From assembly GCF_000004195.4 (NCBI RefSeq), contig NC_030677.2, forward strand, positions 199,022,743 to 199,086,742: a DNA stretch of 64,000 nt. The letters are read 5' to 3'. Positions 30,972 to 43,693 of this stretch are shown here, piece by piece. The position numbers and the translations under genes were made by a program. The stretch is from Xenopus tropicalis. Its lineage: Eukaryota; Chordata; Amphibia; Anura; Pipidae. The notes beneath the pieces are model-generated. The model worked only from the letters and a program-made list of their open reading frames with translations. It made no database searches and had not been told where the DNA came from. How positions within the stretch are numbered: the first letter of the stretch is position 1; each line of letters starts with the position of its first letter.

Positions 30972-32075
30972 CAGTGCTGTCCAACTGGCGGCCCGCGGGC
31001 CGTATGCGACCCCCCTCTGTGTGGCCCCCCACCTGTCTGGCTGCTTTGATGGCTTACCTTTGTGTAAGCTTTAAATGGTATCAGTACTGAGATTACCTGT
31101 CCCCCTGCATGGTTCTCACCTCAGATTCAGGCTGTAATCCCTCTGTATTGTTTAAATATGTAATCCCCTGTGTTGTTCACACCTTTTAATCTCTGCATTG
31201 TTCACCCCCTGCAGTGTTCACACCTCAGACTCAGGCTGTAATCACCCCCCATTGTTCACACCTCAGACATTGTATGTACTGCCTGGACTATGCTGCCTGT
31301 GTGTATGGCACACACAGGGACCATAGGGTAGCCAGATTATGGCAGATAGACAACATAGGGCAGGGAGGGTATGGCACAAACAGGTAGGGCAGGCAGAGTA
31401 TGGCACACACAGGCAGCATAGGGCAGAGAGGGTATGGCACACACAGGCAGCATAGGGTAGGCAGAGTATGGCACACACAGGCAGTGTATGGCAGGCAGAG
31501 CATGGCACACACAGGCAACATAGGCCAGGTAGAGTATGGCACACACAGGCAGCATAGGGTAGGCAGAGTATGGTACACACAGGCAGGGTATGGCAGGCAG
31601 AGCATGGCACACATAGGCAACATAGGCCAGGTAGAGTATGGCACACACAGGCAGCATAGGGCAGGCAGAGTGCTGCCTATGTGTGCCATACTCTGCCTGC
31701 CCTATAATGCCTGTGAGAGGTAAACCAGGCAGGGGTTTGTTGTGGGTTTGTTAGCAGTTGGAAATAGCCATGAAATGGTCCCTAAGGTGTGTAATTATGT
31801 GCTGGGGGTTGCTGTGCTATCCATGAATTTAGGGGTATATCTTAATATGACATAATATAATTCTTTCACATATGAATAACGGTTGATATCCCCGCAGTAA
31901 GGACCAAGCATTTTGGATTTTGCTGTGCTACCACCATTGTGATAAAATAGGTGTGGTTTGAAGTGGGTGTGGTTTAAAAAAGGGGAGTGGTCAATACTGG
32001 CTTCCATTAGTGGCCCTCCACTATGTATGCTAGAGAAATTTCGGCCCTTGGCACCACAGAAGTTGGACAGCACTG
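30972..32075. mobile_element. hAT-type MITE with perfect 8-bp target duplication
   Basis: The termini CAGTGCTGTCCAAC and GTTGGACAGCACTG are perfect inverted repeats. They are flanked by ATCTAAAT at 30964-30971 and again at 32076-32083. An 8-bp duplication plus CAGTG ends is the hAT signature. There is no transposase ORF. The interior carries a minisatellite of about 35 bp (31270-31715) and text GGTGTGGTTTGAAGTGGGTG. Confidence 0.85.
31270..31715. repeat. Minisatellite of about 35 bp, with an inverted final unit
   Basis: The unit is roughly TATGGCACACACAGGCAGCA TAGGGCAGGCAGAG, about 12 copies with point variants (AACATAGGCCAGG, GTGTATGGCAGG). At about 31668-31715 the sequence flips to the complement (GCCTATGTGTGCCATACTCT), giving a terminal hairpin. 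Cys-rich phantom ORFs on the minus strand come from the repeat. Confidence 0.8.
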
Positions 32076-32083
32076 ATCTAAAT

Positions 32084-32610
32084 AAACCATTTTCATAAAA
32101 TGTCATTGGGTAATCCTAAATAGAAAACTGCCATTTTAAGTACTAAGGGCCGCCCCCTGGGATCATAGGATTCACAGTGCACACAAACAAGCCAAGGCAC
32201 ACATACATGCTAGGCCCCATCAGCCAATGAATGGACAGAGTTCTGCCTTTTACTCCCACACTACTTCCTGTTAGAGTTAGAGCTGCATCACTTCCTGTCA
32301 GCTGATCTCTGAGGTAGCACACAGCCCATCACTAAATGGCGGCTCAAGAGAAAGGATGTAAAAGGGCAATATTTACTTATATATATATATATATATTCCA
32401 GTTTGGTAAATACTTTAATAGGTCACTTAATATAATATAAGCTATGTGTTGGTCATTCTAGGGGTTTAGTTCTCCTTTAATGATCATAATGAGCTGACCA
32501 CCAAACTGGAAGTAGTAATATGGCCACTGACAGGGTGTGTTACTGTGCACTTGATTCATTACAAGCACTCTGCTTGGAGTAATAACATGTATGCCTTCTA
32601 GTTTGGGAGT
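32084..32610. other. No gene recognised
   Basis: It includes a (TA)n run near 32378-32394. No gene is supported. Confidence 0.45.
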
Positions 32611-33116
32611 AGAGATGTAGCGAACTGTTCGGCGGCGAACTAATTCACGCGAACATCGGGTGTTCGCGAACACGCAAGTTTGCTAACTTTCCGCGTATGT
32701 TCGCAATTTGGGTTGGCCGCGTTTTTTCGCTGCGTTTTTTCTCTGCGTTTTTTCTCAGCCTAAAAAAACGCCGCACAACCACACATGGCATTTTTCAGCC
32801 TAGTACTGGTGTAAGCAAATCCTGTTTCCATGGTGCCAATAGCGCGAAATAGCAAAAACCGCCGCATATTCCCGCTAGGTCTGCCCGTTTTTACGCAACG
32901 CTTTTTCAACAAAGTATTTTTTAGAGAAATTTTTGCCCTTGATCCCCCTCCTGCATGTCACTGTCCAGGTCGTGGCACCCTTTAAACAACTTTAAAATCA
33001 GTTTTCTGGCCAGAAATGGCTTTTCTAGGTTTTAAAGTTCGCCTTCCCATTGAAGTCTATGGGGTTCGCAAAGTTCACGAATATTCGCGCTTTTTGGCGT
33101 AAGTTCGCTACATCCC
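32611..33116. mobile_element. Inverted-repeat MITE (GATGTAGCGAAC family)
   Basis: AGAGATGTAGCGAACTGTTC at the left is mirrored by AGTTCGCTACATCCCT at the right. The interior is CpG-rich with TTCGCGAACACGCAAG and many CGTTTTTTCGC blocks, unlike its AT-rich neighbours. No ORF with a transposase motif is seen. Confidence 0.7.
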
Positions 33117-33161
33117 TATTTGGGAGAAGAAAGATGGACACCAGATCCTGCAGTCTCACAC

Positions 33162-33302
33162 AGGGGCTTGTTTATAAACACTGGACAAATTTGCCCATGG
33201 GCAGTAACCCATTTTTTTCAGCCAGCTGCAGGTGTAACAATGAAAGCAAACTTTCGATTGGTTGCCCAGGTGCAAATTTGCCCAGTGTTTATAAATGAGC
33301 CC
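33162..33302. mobile_element. Short palindromic MITE, about 140 bp
   Basis: GGGGCTTGTTTATAAACACTGG and CCAGTGTTTATAAATGAGCCCC form long inverted arms, with matching inner text AAATTTGCCC / TGCAAATTTGCCC. It is a compact non-autonomous foldback. Confidence 0.7.
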
Positions 33303-36300
33303 CAATGACACCAGTCAGACGCTCACAAGAAACGCAATAGCCACCAGAAATAAAATTGACGAATGCACCCTATCTAACTTTATGCTTTGCCCTGTAATTG
33401 GCAATATGCTTATCAGGCAATCTGGAGCAGCACGCAGAGAATGCGGAGATTGGGCGCTGGCCACGTAAGCAGTGGTCACAGCAATTTCAGCATTGTAATT
33501 TAATTAAGTGTGAGAGAGAGAGAATGTTATTGTGGCCGGGGCTAAATCCCCCTCAGTCCAGGAAGCGAGATCCTTCAAATACCAGGAACTCTGCCCTTGA
33601 ACAAAACCGCAAGACATTGCACATGCTGCTCTGCTCCCAAACTCTTACATAAGCGGCCGCCCATGAATACATCTTATTATCCAGGGGATGTGCAAATAGG
33701 AGGCTTGCGTAACAAAAAGATGGCCTCGTACCATGGCAGCGCGTCACAATGAGCTTCTGATTCACGGCCAGGGAACAGATAGGCAATAAATGGGGTTTTG
33801 TTTTATCCATAGCAAGCCCTGCCAGGAAGGCTATGGCGAGATGAGACAGGCTGTGCTGTTTGGTTTGATGACTGGCACGTCAGGAGAGATAGCAATCTTA
33901 CAGGGCGCAGTGACACAAATATTTCCATTGGCACCAACCAATCGCCAGGAGTGGGAACCAACGATCATGTGAAAAATAAAAGTGCTTTTGGTTTCACTGT
34001 TCTTCACTGGTTAGTGCAAGAAATATTTAAAAAAAACAAAAAACTTGGATTTTTTTCAATAAAAGTGTGTATTTAAAGATTGTTCTATCCTCAATTACGG
34101 ATGGTGCAGATCGCATATCAGCATTTATTCCCACAGCTCAGCCTTTTTCCCAGAATTCCAACATCATTGTGGCCACAACCTCTGCGCAGAATAATATAAA
34201 GGCAACTCAGAGAGCAGTACCTAGAACAAGTGGCTCTGCTCCCATGTAGGGTTGGACTGGGTCAGCAGAATACCTGGAAAAAACATGGTGGGCCCCACCG
34301 TCCCAGACCTGATCCCTGCTGGGAAGTATTGGCGCCCTCCCACTGATCTCTCTTCCTCAATCACGGCACGGTAATTATGAGGTATGCGTGCTTGGGTGGG
34401 GGTTGGGTGGGTGGCGGGGGCCCACAGACCTCAGTGTGACTCTACTGCCATGAGGCAAGTCGAGAACCTTGCCTTAGACGGCAGGGCCTCTGGCAAAAAG
34501 CCACTAACTTTAAGAGCCTGATTTTTAAATTGAAATTTGGGCTCTTCTAGTGCAGAGAGCACTATTGCCAATAGTGATGTGGCCCCTTGGCCTGCTCTGA
34601 TGCAAAACATCTAAGCACAGGGGGGCTAGGGGGTGCCATGCCATAGGCCACCTCAGGGCAGCACTTGAGGCCAAAACACCCCTGCCTAATACCTTTCTTT
34701 CTTGCTTCTGTCTACTGTCACACTACATTGGAACTCATTAGTGGCACATTAAAGGTGCAGACAGGTGGACCACGGGGTCTGCTGTATTGTAGTCCCCCTT
34801 TCCAGCCCATCCTCTGCCTTGAACTTCACCAAAAGCAGCAACGCAGTGCAAGCAGGTAGCAGGCAGGCCAGAAGGAGGGTTGAGGCGGAGGAACTGTTCA
34901 TGGCATGGCCCCTACAAACATTTTTTTGCGGGGGGGTCGGTGCTTCCATGTTTTTTAAGGACCCCTCTGCCCTGGAGGGTTCATGTTCAACTGCACAGGC
35001 AAAAATAAAGGGACAGGCTGCTCAAACAGCAGGAAAGATTAAATATAGTGGATAAATGTTGTTCGTGCATATTAGCACTATGTGTGTGCCAAGAAAAATC
35101 TTGTGGACAGGAGCAAGTAATCACTTGTAATTTATTGTACAATTACTATTATACGGCAATAAATGATTTTCATTGAATTTTGCATTAGTCAGTTTTTTAC
35201 ATTCCCTTTTATTTTCATTTTAACTGCAGCAAGGGAAAAAAAGTGCCTTTCAACACAATGCAACAATTCATGGCAAAACCCCTCGTGATATATACTCCCC
35301 CCAGCAAGTGCTTTAAGGCTTATTGAGTGATTTGCTTTAAGTGTCCCAAATCACATGTGCTTTCTCCCCCACTGACATCCGTGTGAATAAGGAGAAACAC
35401 ATGGGAAGTGGCCATGCCGGCTGTATAATATAATATAATCACTGTATAATGCTACAGCTCCACTTTTCTGTACAATGCTGGGGCCAATAAGTGTATAAAC
35501 TGGGGATATCACATCACTACATATATATAATAGTGCACAACAAGAATGCAGAGCAAAGTGGCCCTGTGCGCCCATAGATGGAGTGAGAGGAGAGCACTGA
35601 AACCTAAATGCCTGCACTAGAAATGGAATTAATTCAGGCCACTCACAACACTCTTGGTTTACATATTGGAAAGACTATATAGCATTATAATATTACTATC
35701 CCCAGGCCACAATATGGCATGATTGCTCTGCATGGACTATCCTTGGGAACACAGAGGTATGGCTATATTCGCTAGTGACTAGGCCTTGTTGTTGTCGAAT
35801 TATAACGGGGATCTGTATTACAACAATACCTCAAGGGCCTTTGGTTGGCCCTTGTGTTCTCGTATTTCAAAAACACGTGAAGGCTGTTACTTGGGCCAAC
35901 TTGCCCTTCAGTTGCCATCTTGTTCTGCTATACTTCCTATTCCCACTCTTCCTACCTACAACTTCCATTGTAAAGAGCCAATCCCTATGTTAAATTGCAC
36001 AAATTTGGACCCATAAAAACAGCCCTGCAAGAAGGCAAAGCATTAGGGCCAGCTACTTAAAATTCTTAGGTCTGAGTGCGGGGACTGAATTTAATTCTAA
36101 AAGCCTAAACTTGGTTCCTAAGTGACAGAATATTTTTGGAAAAGTTTACAGATGAAAATGATAGGCTATTTTACTATATTATGGTTAGTATGAACTTGCC
36201 ATGTGTTCGTGGGCTCTTGACCAACAATTTTAATGTGTTTGTCTGATCAAAGGTCTAGGCTTCATAGTTATAGTTAGACCCCTGTCATCTGAGAGGGCCA

Positions 36301-37690
36301 CAAATAGGACCACAAATAGTACCAAGGGTGTGCAGCATGGCACAGAAAATTCAGTACTTTTCCAAGGATTATCAGGACTATTCCAAAGTAAAAGCATTAA
36401 ACGCTTCTACGCAATGAGCGAGCACAAAAGAGACCGTCTCCTAATCCTAAAAAAACACAGAGCATGTGCCATCTATGCTTTTATAGTCTTATAAAACTGA
36501 ACTTTACTTTGTAATGTTTATTTGATCTTTACTAAATTGTTTCCAACATTTCTAATCACTCCAAGCTGATTAGAAGAGAGCACAAGCTATGCCAAAGCTC
36601 TGAATTGCCGTGGCACCTTTATGGGCATGTTGATTAAGGTCAAATAAGGGACTGTTCTTGTCTGTTCAAGTCATGCTTATGGCGAGAACATTCCGTTTGC
36701 ATAACGATATTTCTGAACCATCTCCATAAACAGAAATGGCTGGCAGCGCTCGATGAGGGCTTGAACATTTAGTCAGGGTTGGGCTCAGTGTAGAAGGGGC
36801 CCGAGCTGTTGCAAGGAAAACGGGTCATTCAATTTGAAAGCAAAATGAGGCCCCTTGGGCACGAAATCAGGAAGGTACAAAGTACATGGTGTAAAAATAA
36901 GGCTATACTTTCCCTTACCTATGTTACCAGATTGGAATATTTTACATCTGTATTAGAAAACACTGCGTATGATACAAAGGCTGCATTATTTTAGCTCTTG
37001 TGATGCTATGAAAAGCATGAAAAAGAAATAAGCAATAAAAGTCTGAAAGATGGAAATCTACCAATTTAATCCCAGTTGCTGGTTCTACTACTGTCCCTCA
37101 GTCCATGCCTTCCATAAATTCTCCTTCTCCCCTGCAAAGCAATTCGGCACATTATAAGAAGTAGGATTTAAAAGGAACATATAAAGATACTGATTCTCTG
37201 AATTGGCAGTTCCCATGCCCTGGCCCCGTGCCACCGCTGCTACCTCCACTGGTTCCAGTTAAACCCAGAGCACTTACAAAAGTCAACAGGATACAATATG
37301 ATGATCTCTTCATGGGGAAACATTCTGTACCTTTCACGCCGCTGATTTATCCTGGGAATTAAAAAGAAAGTTCACTTTTCCTTTTGTCAGCAGAGATTAT
37401 GGACTTGTCCTTCTGTGCACGTGTGGTTTGAATTAAATGCAGATCTCGCTAGGGCTCAGCATTGTAAAAGCTTCAGAAAGTTGAAGAGGTTCCATGTGCC
37501 TGATGGTCGTCATGTTGTAGTTCCTGGCACACAAGGCTGCATATTTCAGCCTCTATGTGTCCTTCAGGTACCTTCTCATTGCTTTCCTTACGGATCATGT
37601 GGTTAATATTGCCGCCAGCAAACGTTTCAGTACATTTCATCCCCCTCTCTATTTTTTCCAATAGTCAACACTGAATAATTGTCTTTTGGC
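33303..37690. other. No gene recognised; one MITE fragment near 34248
   Basis: TAGGGTTGGACTGGGTCAGC at about 34248 resembles the left end of the hAT MITE at 62227, without a right partner. All open frames are short (96 aa or less) and featureless. Unique-sequence character makes this a possible intron or intergenic spacer. Confidence 0.4.
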
Positions 37691-39641
37691 TCGCTTATAA
37701 GGGCTCATTTACTAATGCAGCCCCAGAAAAATGGACCAAATCACATTGACACCATCCGTTAAAGATACTTGCATCTAAACATGCCCCTTGTATTGTATTA
37801 CAACACAGTATTAGTGTATTTGCACTGCGTGCTAATGCGCCTAATGAATTGTGCATGTGTGAACGTATTCAGCTCACTGTGGTGATAATTCCAGGGTTCC
37901 AACCGTGGGTTTCATCTATAAAGAATCACAGGTAGTTCTGGACTCGTGGAGTCACTGCAAAATTCTACATTTCGCCATCAGCAAATTTTTTCACAAAACT
38001 GCAACAAAAATTGACAGCGAAAAAAAAATGCAGAGAAAAAAAGTTGTGTGGTAGGAGTGAGAGAAAACACCCATTGGCTTAAATGTATTTGTTAGGGATG
38101 CACCGAATCCCAGATTCGGTTTGGGATTCTGGCCAAATCCAGTCTTTTTTTGATGGATTTGGTTTCAGCCACGCACCGACTTTTAACCCTTCCCGATCCT
38201 AATTAGCATAAGGGATTCAGTTCGGGATTCGACAGAATCCGTCAGGGTGGGTTCGGGGGGTTCGACCGAACCCAAAAAAGTGGGTTACGGTAGGAGTGAG
38301 AAAAAAGGCCCATTGACTTTAATGTATTTAGAGTCAGTAAAAAAAGTATTGCGGTATCCGAGAAAAAAATGTTTATTGCTAACAATACATTTAACAATTT
38401 TTTCTCCGTTTCGTTAATTTTTCAGCAGTTTTGTGAGTTTTTCAGTGAAGCGAAATGGGACAGATTTGCTTATCACTGACAGATTGTAATGGCAGGCAAT
38501 ACAAGAGTTTTAACCCATTGCAGCATGGCCACAATGAAGTTGGAACTACGGGGGAAAAAGATGGCAAATTGCTTCCTAAATTGGACTTTGCACACTGCAC
38601 TTGTGGTCATAAACAAGCACTATAGTTTTTCAACCCCTGGTTACAACAAAGTCATTTATAACCTGCAAGTGCAGTTGCAGTTGAGGAAATTGTCTGCAGT
38701 CGTTGCAGAAAAAAATGTCCTTGGGTCAAAAGCCACTCCTTGCATTCCCACTAAGTTGCACTGAGCAATATAGTTGCAGGAGAACCCTGGGGCACCAGCT
38801 CCACAGCTTCTAGGTTCCCCGGGATTCTGGGATTTTTCCTGCTGGACCCTTTCCCCTTTATGGACCACAGAGAATGAACTATTTTGTCCCTTTCCCAGGT
38901 TCTGCTTGTGTTTTCATTTATTCCCAGAAATGAGAAAGACAGAAAAGGGTTAGTTGAAAGCTCTGTGATGGAGCCAGGGAAAATACACATGCCAAATGTA
39001 TTGCTATTGTTAATTATATAGGGCTGGCATGGATGGAGAGTTTCTCAGGAAGAGATTGCAAAAGTTAATAGATTACCCAAAACAACCATATAATCGTTGC
39101 TGTACACAGCACAAGGATAGAGAGGGTTAGCCTGTATTCTGTCTGTCTGTGCTGTACCCTGCAGTCTATAAAGCAACAAACAGTCTGAATTTGTCTTTTT
39201 GGGAGTTGCCACATTGGTTTGTTATATATGTGTGTATAAAATGTTTCCCATAGACTTCAGTGACATTTCAACAATGATACCCACTGGTATGGGGATACCA
39301 GTGTTTTTCTCACCAAGTTTTAGGGCTCTGGATGGTGGGTCCCTGATGTTGGGTTTTTGGTGCCGCTGCATTGGATCATACCTGAGCATATATACTCTAT
39401 ACTAGAGTATTTGGAATTGTGATATAATAAATTTCTGTAGATGAGTTACTGACAAAGAGGGCAACGCCCACATAATAAGACCGTACCACACACTCATTAT
39501 GGGTGCCATTTTAGGCATGGGCTGCATGATGCCTCTATGAACACCATCTTTATATATTTGGGTTCTGACATCTGTGTTGATATGTGTTGATTTCACATTA
39601 TTCTTACCTCCAGTTGGAATTAAATCCATGTAATACTACTC
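37691..39641. other. Dispersed repeat remnants, no gene
   Basis: GGGCTCATTTACTAATGCAG at about 37700, GGATGCACCGAATCCCAGAT at about 38098 and CTTATCACTGAC at about 38470 match borders of MITE families seen elsewhere or known to me from Xenopus. Boundaries are too decayed to pair. The remainder is unrecognised. Confidence 0.4.
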
Positions 39642-40398
39642 CGTAAACCCATTATCCAGAAAGTTCCAAATTACGGAAAGGCCAGCTCCCATAGACTCCA
39701 TTTTAATCAAATAATTCACATTTTTCAAAATGATTTCCTTTTTCTCTCTAATAATAAAACAGTACCTTGTACTTGATTCCAACTAAGATATAATTACCCC
39801 TTATTGGGGGCAGAACAGCCCTATTGGGTTTATTTCATGGTTAAATAATTCCCTTTTCTCTGTAATAATAAAACAGTACCTGTACTTGATCCCAACTAAG
39901 ATATAATTACCCCTTATTGGGGGCAGAACAGCCCTATTGGGTTTATTTCATGGTTAAATAATTCCCTTTTCTCTGTAATAATAAAACAGTACCTGTACTT
40001 GATCCCAACTAAGATATAATTACCCCTTATTGGGGGCAGAACAGTCCTATTGGGTTTATGTAATGGTTAAATGATTCCCTTTTCTCTGTAATAATAAAAC
40101 AGTACCTGTACTTGATCCCAACTAAGATATAATTACCCCTTATTGGGGGCAGAACAGCCCTATTGGGTTTATTTCATGGTTAAATGATTCCCTTTTCTCT
40201 GTAATAATAAAACAGTACCTGTACTTGATCCCAACTAAGATATAATTAATCCTTATTGGAGGTAAAACAATCCTATTGGGTTTAATTACTGTTTAAATAA
40301 TGTTTTTAGCAGACTTAAGGTAGGAGATCTGAATTACGGAAAGACCCCTTATCCAGAAAACCGCAGGTCCCAAGCATTCTGGATTCACATACCTGTAT
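39642..40398. mobile_element. MITE (TACAGGTATGGGA family) with about five 113-bp units
   Basis: The left part (CCCATTATCCAGAAAGTTCC) and right part (CAAGCATTCTGGATTCACAT, ACCTGTAT) bracket a forward array of about five 113-bp units. The last unit diverges (AATCCTTATTGGAGGTAAAA), as at 14286 and 63546. The left-most terminal bases are altered. Confidence 0.75.
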
Positions 40399-41690
40399 TA
40401 AAGGCTCAAAACCCAGTAGTGATGTACCAAGGGCCTCAGAGAAGGCAATGGGCCACAGTGGTCTAAAAGCTCTTTTATTAAGATGTATATAGAATCAGCC
40501 ATAAATCATAACAGAACTTCATTTTATTTCACTTTACATTTTTCTATGTAAGCATGAAAGTGTATGTTCAGTCTTCAGCCCGTATGCATTGCATTTGCTG
40601 GATTGCTATGTTCTCTTGTTCATATAGGTAAATGCTTTCACTCTGTTTTGATTTGGGTCATCCGCTGAGATAAATACCTTAGCAGGGCTGGGTTCCTCCC
40701 TACCAGGATCAGTTCTCATCGGCTGCCAACAAGCAAACATTTCCATGAAACCCCGACTCTCTACCAGCCGTATGTGTGGGATACTGAGCAGCATTTGTCT
40801 CCTGTTGCTTTACAGAGCAGTAAAGTGTTTTTGTGGAAATTATTGAAATGATTTGGAAAAGCAAATTGATGTTGTTACAGGACATTAATTATAGGGCAGG
40901 GATGTCAAATGTGCCCCTGCAACTCCCACTCAGCAGCTGACTCTGGCTGCTGGGAGTTACTGCAAGTTTGGTTTGCCACGTGTGGTTTGTCATTTGCTTG
41001 CTGTGTGTAAATATTATTTTACTGTGTCAATATTTACGTCTGTTAAAATCTATTTTAATTAAAATACATACAAGATGAATGCACAGTTATTTTTATGCAT
41101 GGACATTTTGGTAGAAACACCTAAACAGGGCCAGTGCTATGGTGGCTGTATGAGTGGGCTCTGAGGGATTGCTGCCTGCCTACAGAACAACAAATGGAAA
41201 GTGCCAGCGGTAATTCCTGCTTTCCTCCAGCATTAATAGTACAGATAAGCTGAAAGCTTTCACAGGGCTCAGGGGGCCCCCCCTTTATCCCCAACCTTCC
41301 TGAGCATAAGGTCTTCAGGCACAAGGGTCTTCAGACTCTCATTTATTTTATGGCTAGGGAGGGTCCCTATCCTCCTGGAGTTAGCCAAAGCTCCCCCAAG
41401 GGTTTCAAACAAGTTAGGCGGGTGGAAGGACTTGATGGCCAAGAATCTCCTCACTAGGTCTGCAAGGCAGAACCCCAATCTGTCTTTCCCAGCAAAAAGG
41501 CCAACAAGCAAAACGGCAAGAAAAAAGATATGCTGTGCACTCTTGAAGTGCCACCATCAACACGTGTCCACCAATGCCACCGTGTTTTTCAGACACATCC
41601 GGGTCCCCACTCCGGAGACATGTTGCACTTTAGGCTTAGAAGCCACCACCCCTTTGGCAAGTGAGCTTTATTTCGCACAATAAGCAGAGA
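40399..41690. other. Unassigned segment, possible retroposed piece at 41270-41680
   Basis: I recognise no gene. The segment from about 41270 to 41680 lies directly next to the U2 pseudogene and, read on the minus strand, contains several overlapping short open stretches (60-80 aa) with no domain I can name. Confidence 0.35.
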
Positions 41691-41753
41691 CTATAGAACT
41701 CCAACTGATAATAACAGACACTACCCTTGATCTGAGCCAAAATGCTAAATTGT
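41691..41753 (-). pseudogene. Truncated U2 snRNA pseudogene (5' region)
   Basis: Read on the minus strand, TTTTGGCTCAGATCAAGGGT followed by AGTGTCTGTTATTATCAGTT aligns with the 5' part of U2 snRNA (branch-point recognition region, U2 nt about 13-50), with four or five substitutions in about 40 bases. Bases upstream are more diverged, and the match fades after ATCAGTT. Lack of the rest of U2 and the substitutions, including ones in the branch-site pairing region, argue that it is not functional. It is probably a retroposed fragment. Confidence 0.7.
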
Positions 41754-42059
41754 GCACAAATTTCATCCAAATGCTATTCGCATGTACTTGCAGCCATTAT
41801 GGGCTCATTTCTACTTGTGCCTTGCTCTAGAATGTTGGTTGCTTTGCCAAATAAGGTGCCAGATGTGCACAGATGCTTTGAGGAGTTGTTACTTCCAGGG
41901 CATCCTTTGTAATTTGCACCTACACATCCTATTGATTTTGCACCTAACGATATGCACGTTGACATCATTGCTGCCACCACACCAAAAACTACTGACTCAA
42001 GTAAATGCAACTTGCACTCAATATACTAGTGTCCACAAATAAACAACATAGGTTGCCTA
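41754..42059. other. No gene recognised
   Basis: Unassigned spacer. A 96-aa + strand frame shows no known features. Confidence 0.4.
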
Positions 42060-42275
42060 GTATGTATGTATGTATGTATGTATATCTTTATTTATAAAGC
42101 GCTACTTATGTACGCAGCGCTGTACAGTAGAATTCATTAATACAGACAGGGGGGTTAAAGATAATGGATAAATACAAAGTACAACAATAAATACAAATAA
42201 ATACAAGGTACAGTTGCAATAAGAGTCAGAAACACAAGATGAAGGAGGTCCCTGCCCCAATCTATAGTAATCTAG
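42060..42275 (-). mobile_element. CR1/L2-type LINE 3' end with TATG microsatellite
   Basis: On the minus strand it reads GGGGCAGGGACCTCCTTCAT and later TGTACAGCGCTGCGTACATA, AGCGCTTTATAAATAAAG, ending in a (CATA)n run (+ strand TATG at 42061-42083). This is the standard 3' tail of a CR1/L2 retroposon whose body is lost by 5' truncation. Confidence 0.65.
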
Positions 42276-43422
42276 TGGAGAAGTATAAAGCCAATTTATA
42301 TATAAATACACAAACATAAGGGTCAGTGGCAATACAATACATTTAATTATTTCTAGAAAAATAAAGTGAGCAGAAAATATTGTTACTTTTCAAGGAAAGT
42401 TTTGATGCAACAACACTCGATTGTTCGAGCTGGGAAGTGAAATGCAGCTAATTTGTCCTTTTTCTCTGTTCTGAGCAGAATTTGATTGCTGCGAGTTCAG
42501 GGTCAGTTTGTATTTGTTAGAGAGGTTTCAATTCTTGACAAGGTCATCTCATAAGCAGCATTGGGCTTGGCTAATTCTGGGAACTCACAAGCACACAGAA
42601 AAAAAAGAGCTTGTCTCCTGTGTGTGATATTATAAATATCTAAATATTCTTACTAAGCAGCTCATTTATATAACTTGTAGAGGAATGACATTATAGGAAT
42701 GTGATTATACTGTGAATAGATTAGCCTGAGGCTAATGGCATTCATGTCCATTGGCAAAGTACCCTGCCTTATAAATAGCACCCACAGGCTCAGGGAACAC
42801 AAGGACCTAAGCTTCCCCTCATACATACTGGCTGCCCTATTATATTTAATAATTTACCTACTGCACACAGGCCTGAGCACAGGATAGGTCAGAAATGCCA
42901 CAAAGGGGGTGGCAAAATGCAATGATCCTACAGATGGGCATCTATACACATCCTTACACAAGGGTTAATAGCCCTACAACAGGAGTTCTCTTTCCACTTT
43001 GTACCAGGTAAGGCTAGGGTTGAGAAACATAGCTGATTAGTGCTAATGCCAAATGGGGTCCATGTAACATAGTTAATTTGGTTTGAAAAAAGTCCATCAA
43101 GATCAACCCCTCCAAATGAACAGATATACACATACTCATGCAGACCTGTATAAACCTTGAGCTCAGTGCCGGGTCAAGCCGACCAGGCGCCATAGGCAAC
43201 CTGGTCGGCATGGCCCGCCCCAACCAGCCAACGCCCCGTGTGTGCACGCAGGGAGGTGGGGTTGCCGGGGCCACTGCAGTGGGGGGAAAGGGTCCAGAAC
43301 TAGAGGTAGGTAAAAGAAGAGGTGCCTGCCTGGCGCCCCCTCACCTAGACAGGTGCCTCTTCTGCATACCTCTAGTTCCAGGCCGTCTTGAGCTGTCCCA
43401 CCAGTGAGTAAATACTCTCACA
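42276..43422. other. No gene; two dispersed repeat fragments
   Basis: Near 43060-43110, CATGTAACATAGTTAATTTG and AAAAAAGTCCATCAAGATCA match the repeat at 56561. Near 43170-43390 lies the second copy of the repeat also seen at 6270-6530 (GCGCCATAGGCAACCTGGTC). Confidence 0.45.
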
Positions 43423-43693
43423 TAAAGGGCCAGATTCAATTTGTTGAAAATAGCTTATGTCCTAATTCAATTCCAGATTTTTCCATTCTGTTTTCTCATT
43501 TAAGGGTCAGATGCCATTCAATGAGATAAACATCTCACTGTTAATCACATGAAAACTCTATTGAAGTCAACAGGGAAAAAACTGAACCTGAATTAGGTGA
43601 AAAACAATTCTCTCCTCAAATTGAATCTCATCCATACGTTTTCACATTATAAACCATAAAATAACATTTTCCCATGAAAGTGAATCTGACCCA
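43423..43693. mobile_element. Probable MITE (GGGCCAGATTCAATT family)
   Basis: AAGGGCCAGATTCAATTTG at the left is mirrored by AAGTGAATCTGACCC at about 43680-43693, and CAAATTGAATCTCATCC lies inside. The arms are imperfect, so this is an old copy. Confidence 0.5.

Noticed and set aside
31263..31723. Cys/Leu-rich repetitive minus-strand frames of 106-133 aa
   Set aside because: Translation of the minisatellite of about 35 bp inside the hAT MITE. Three overlapping frames are equally open.
41691..41753. Functional U2 snRNA gene
   Set aside because: Only about 60 nt of the 5' region remains, with substitutions. Sm site and 3' stem-loops are missing.
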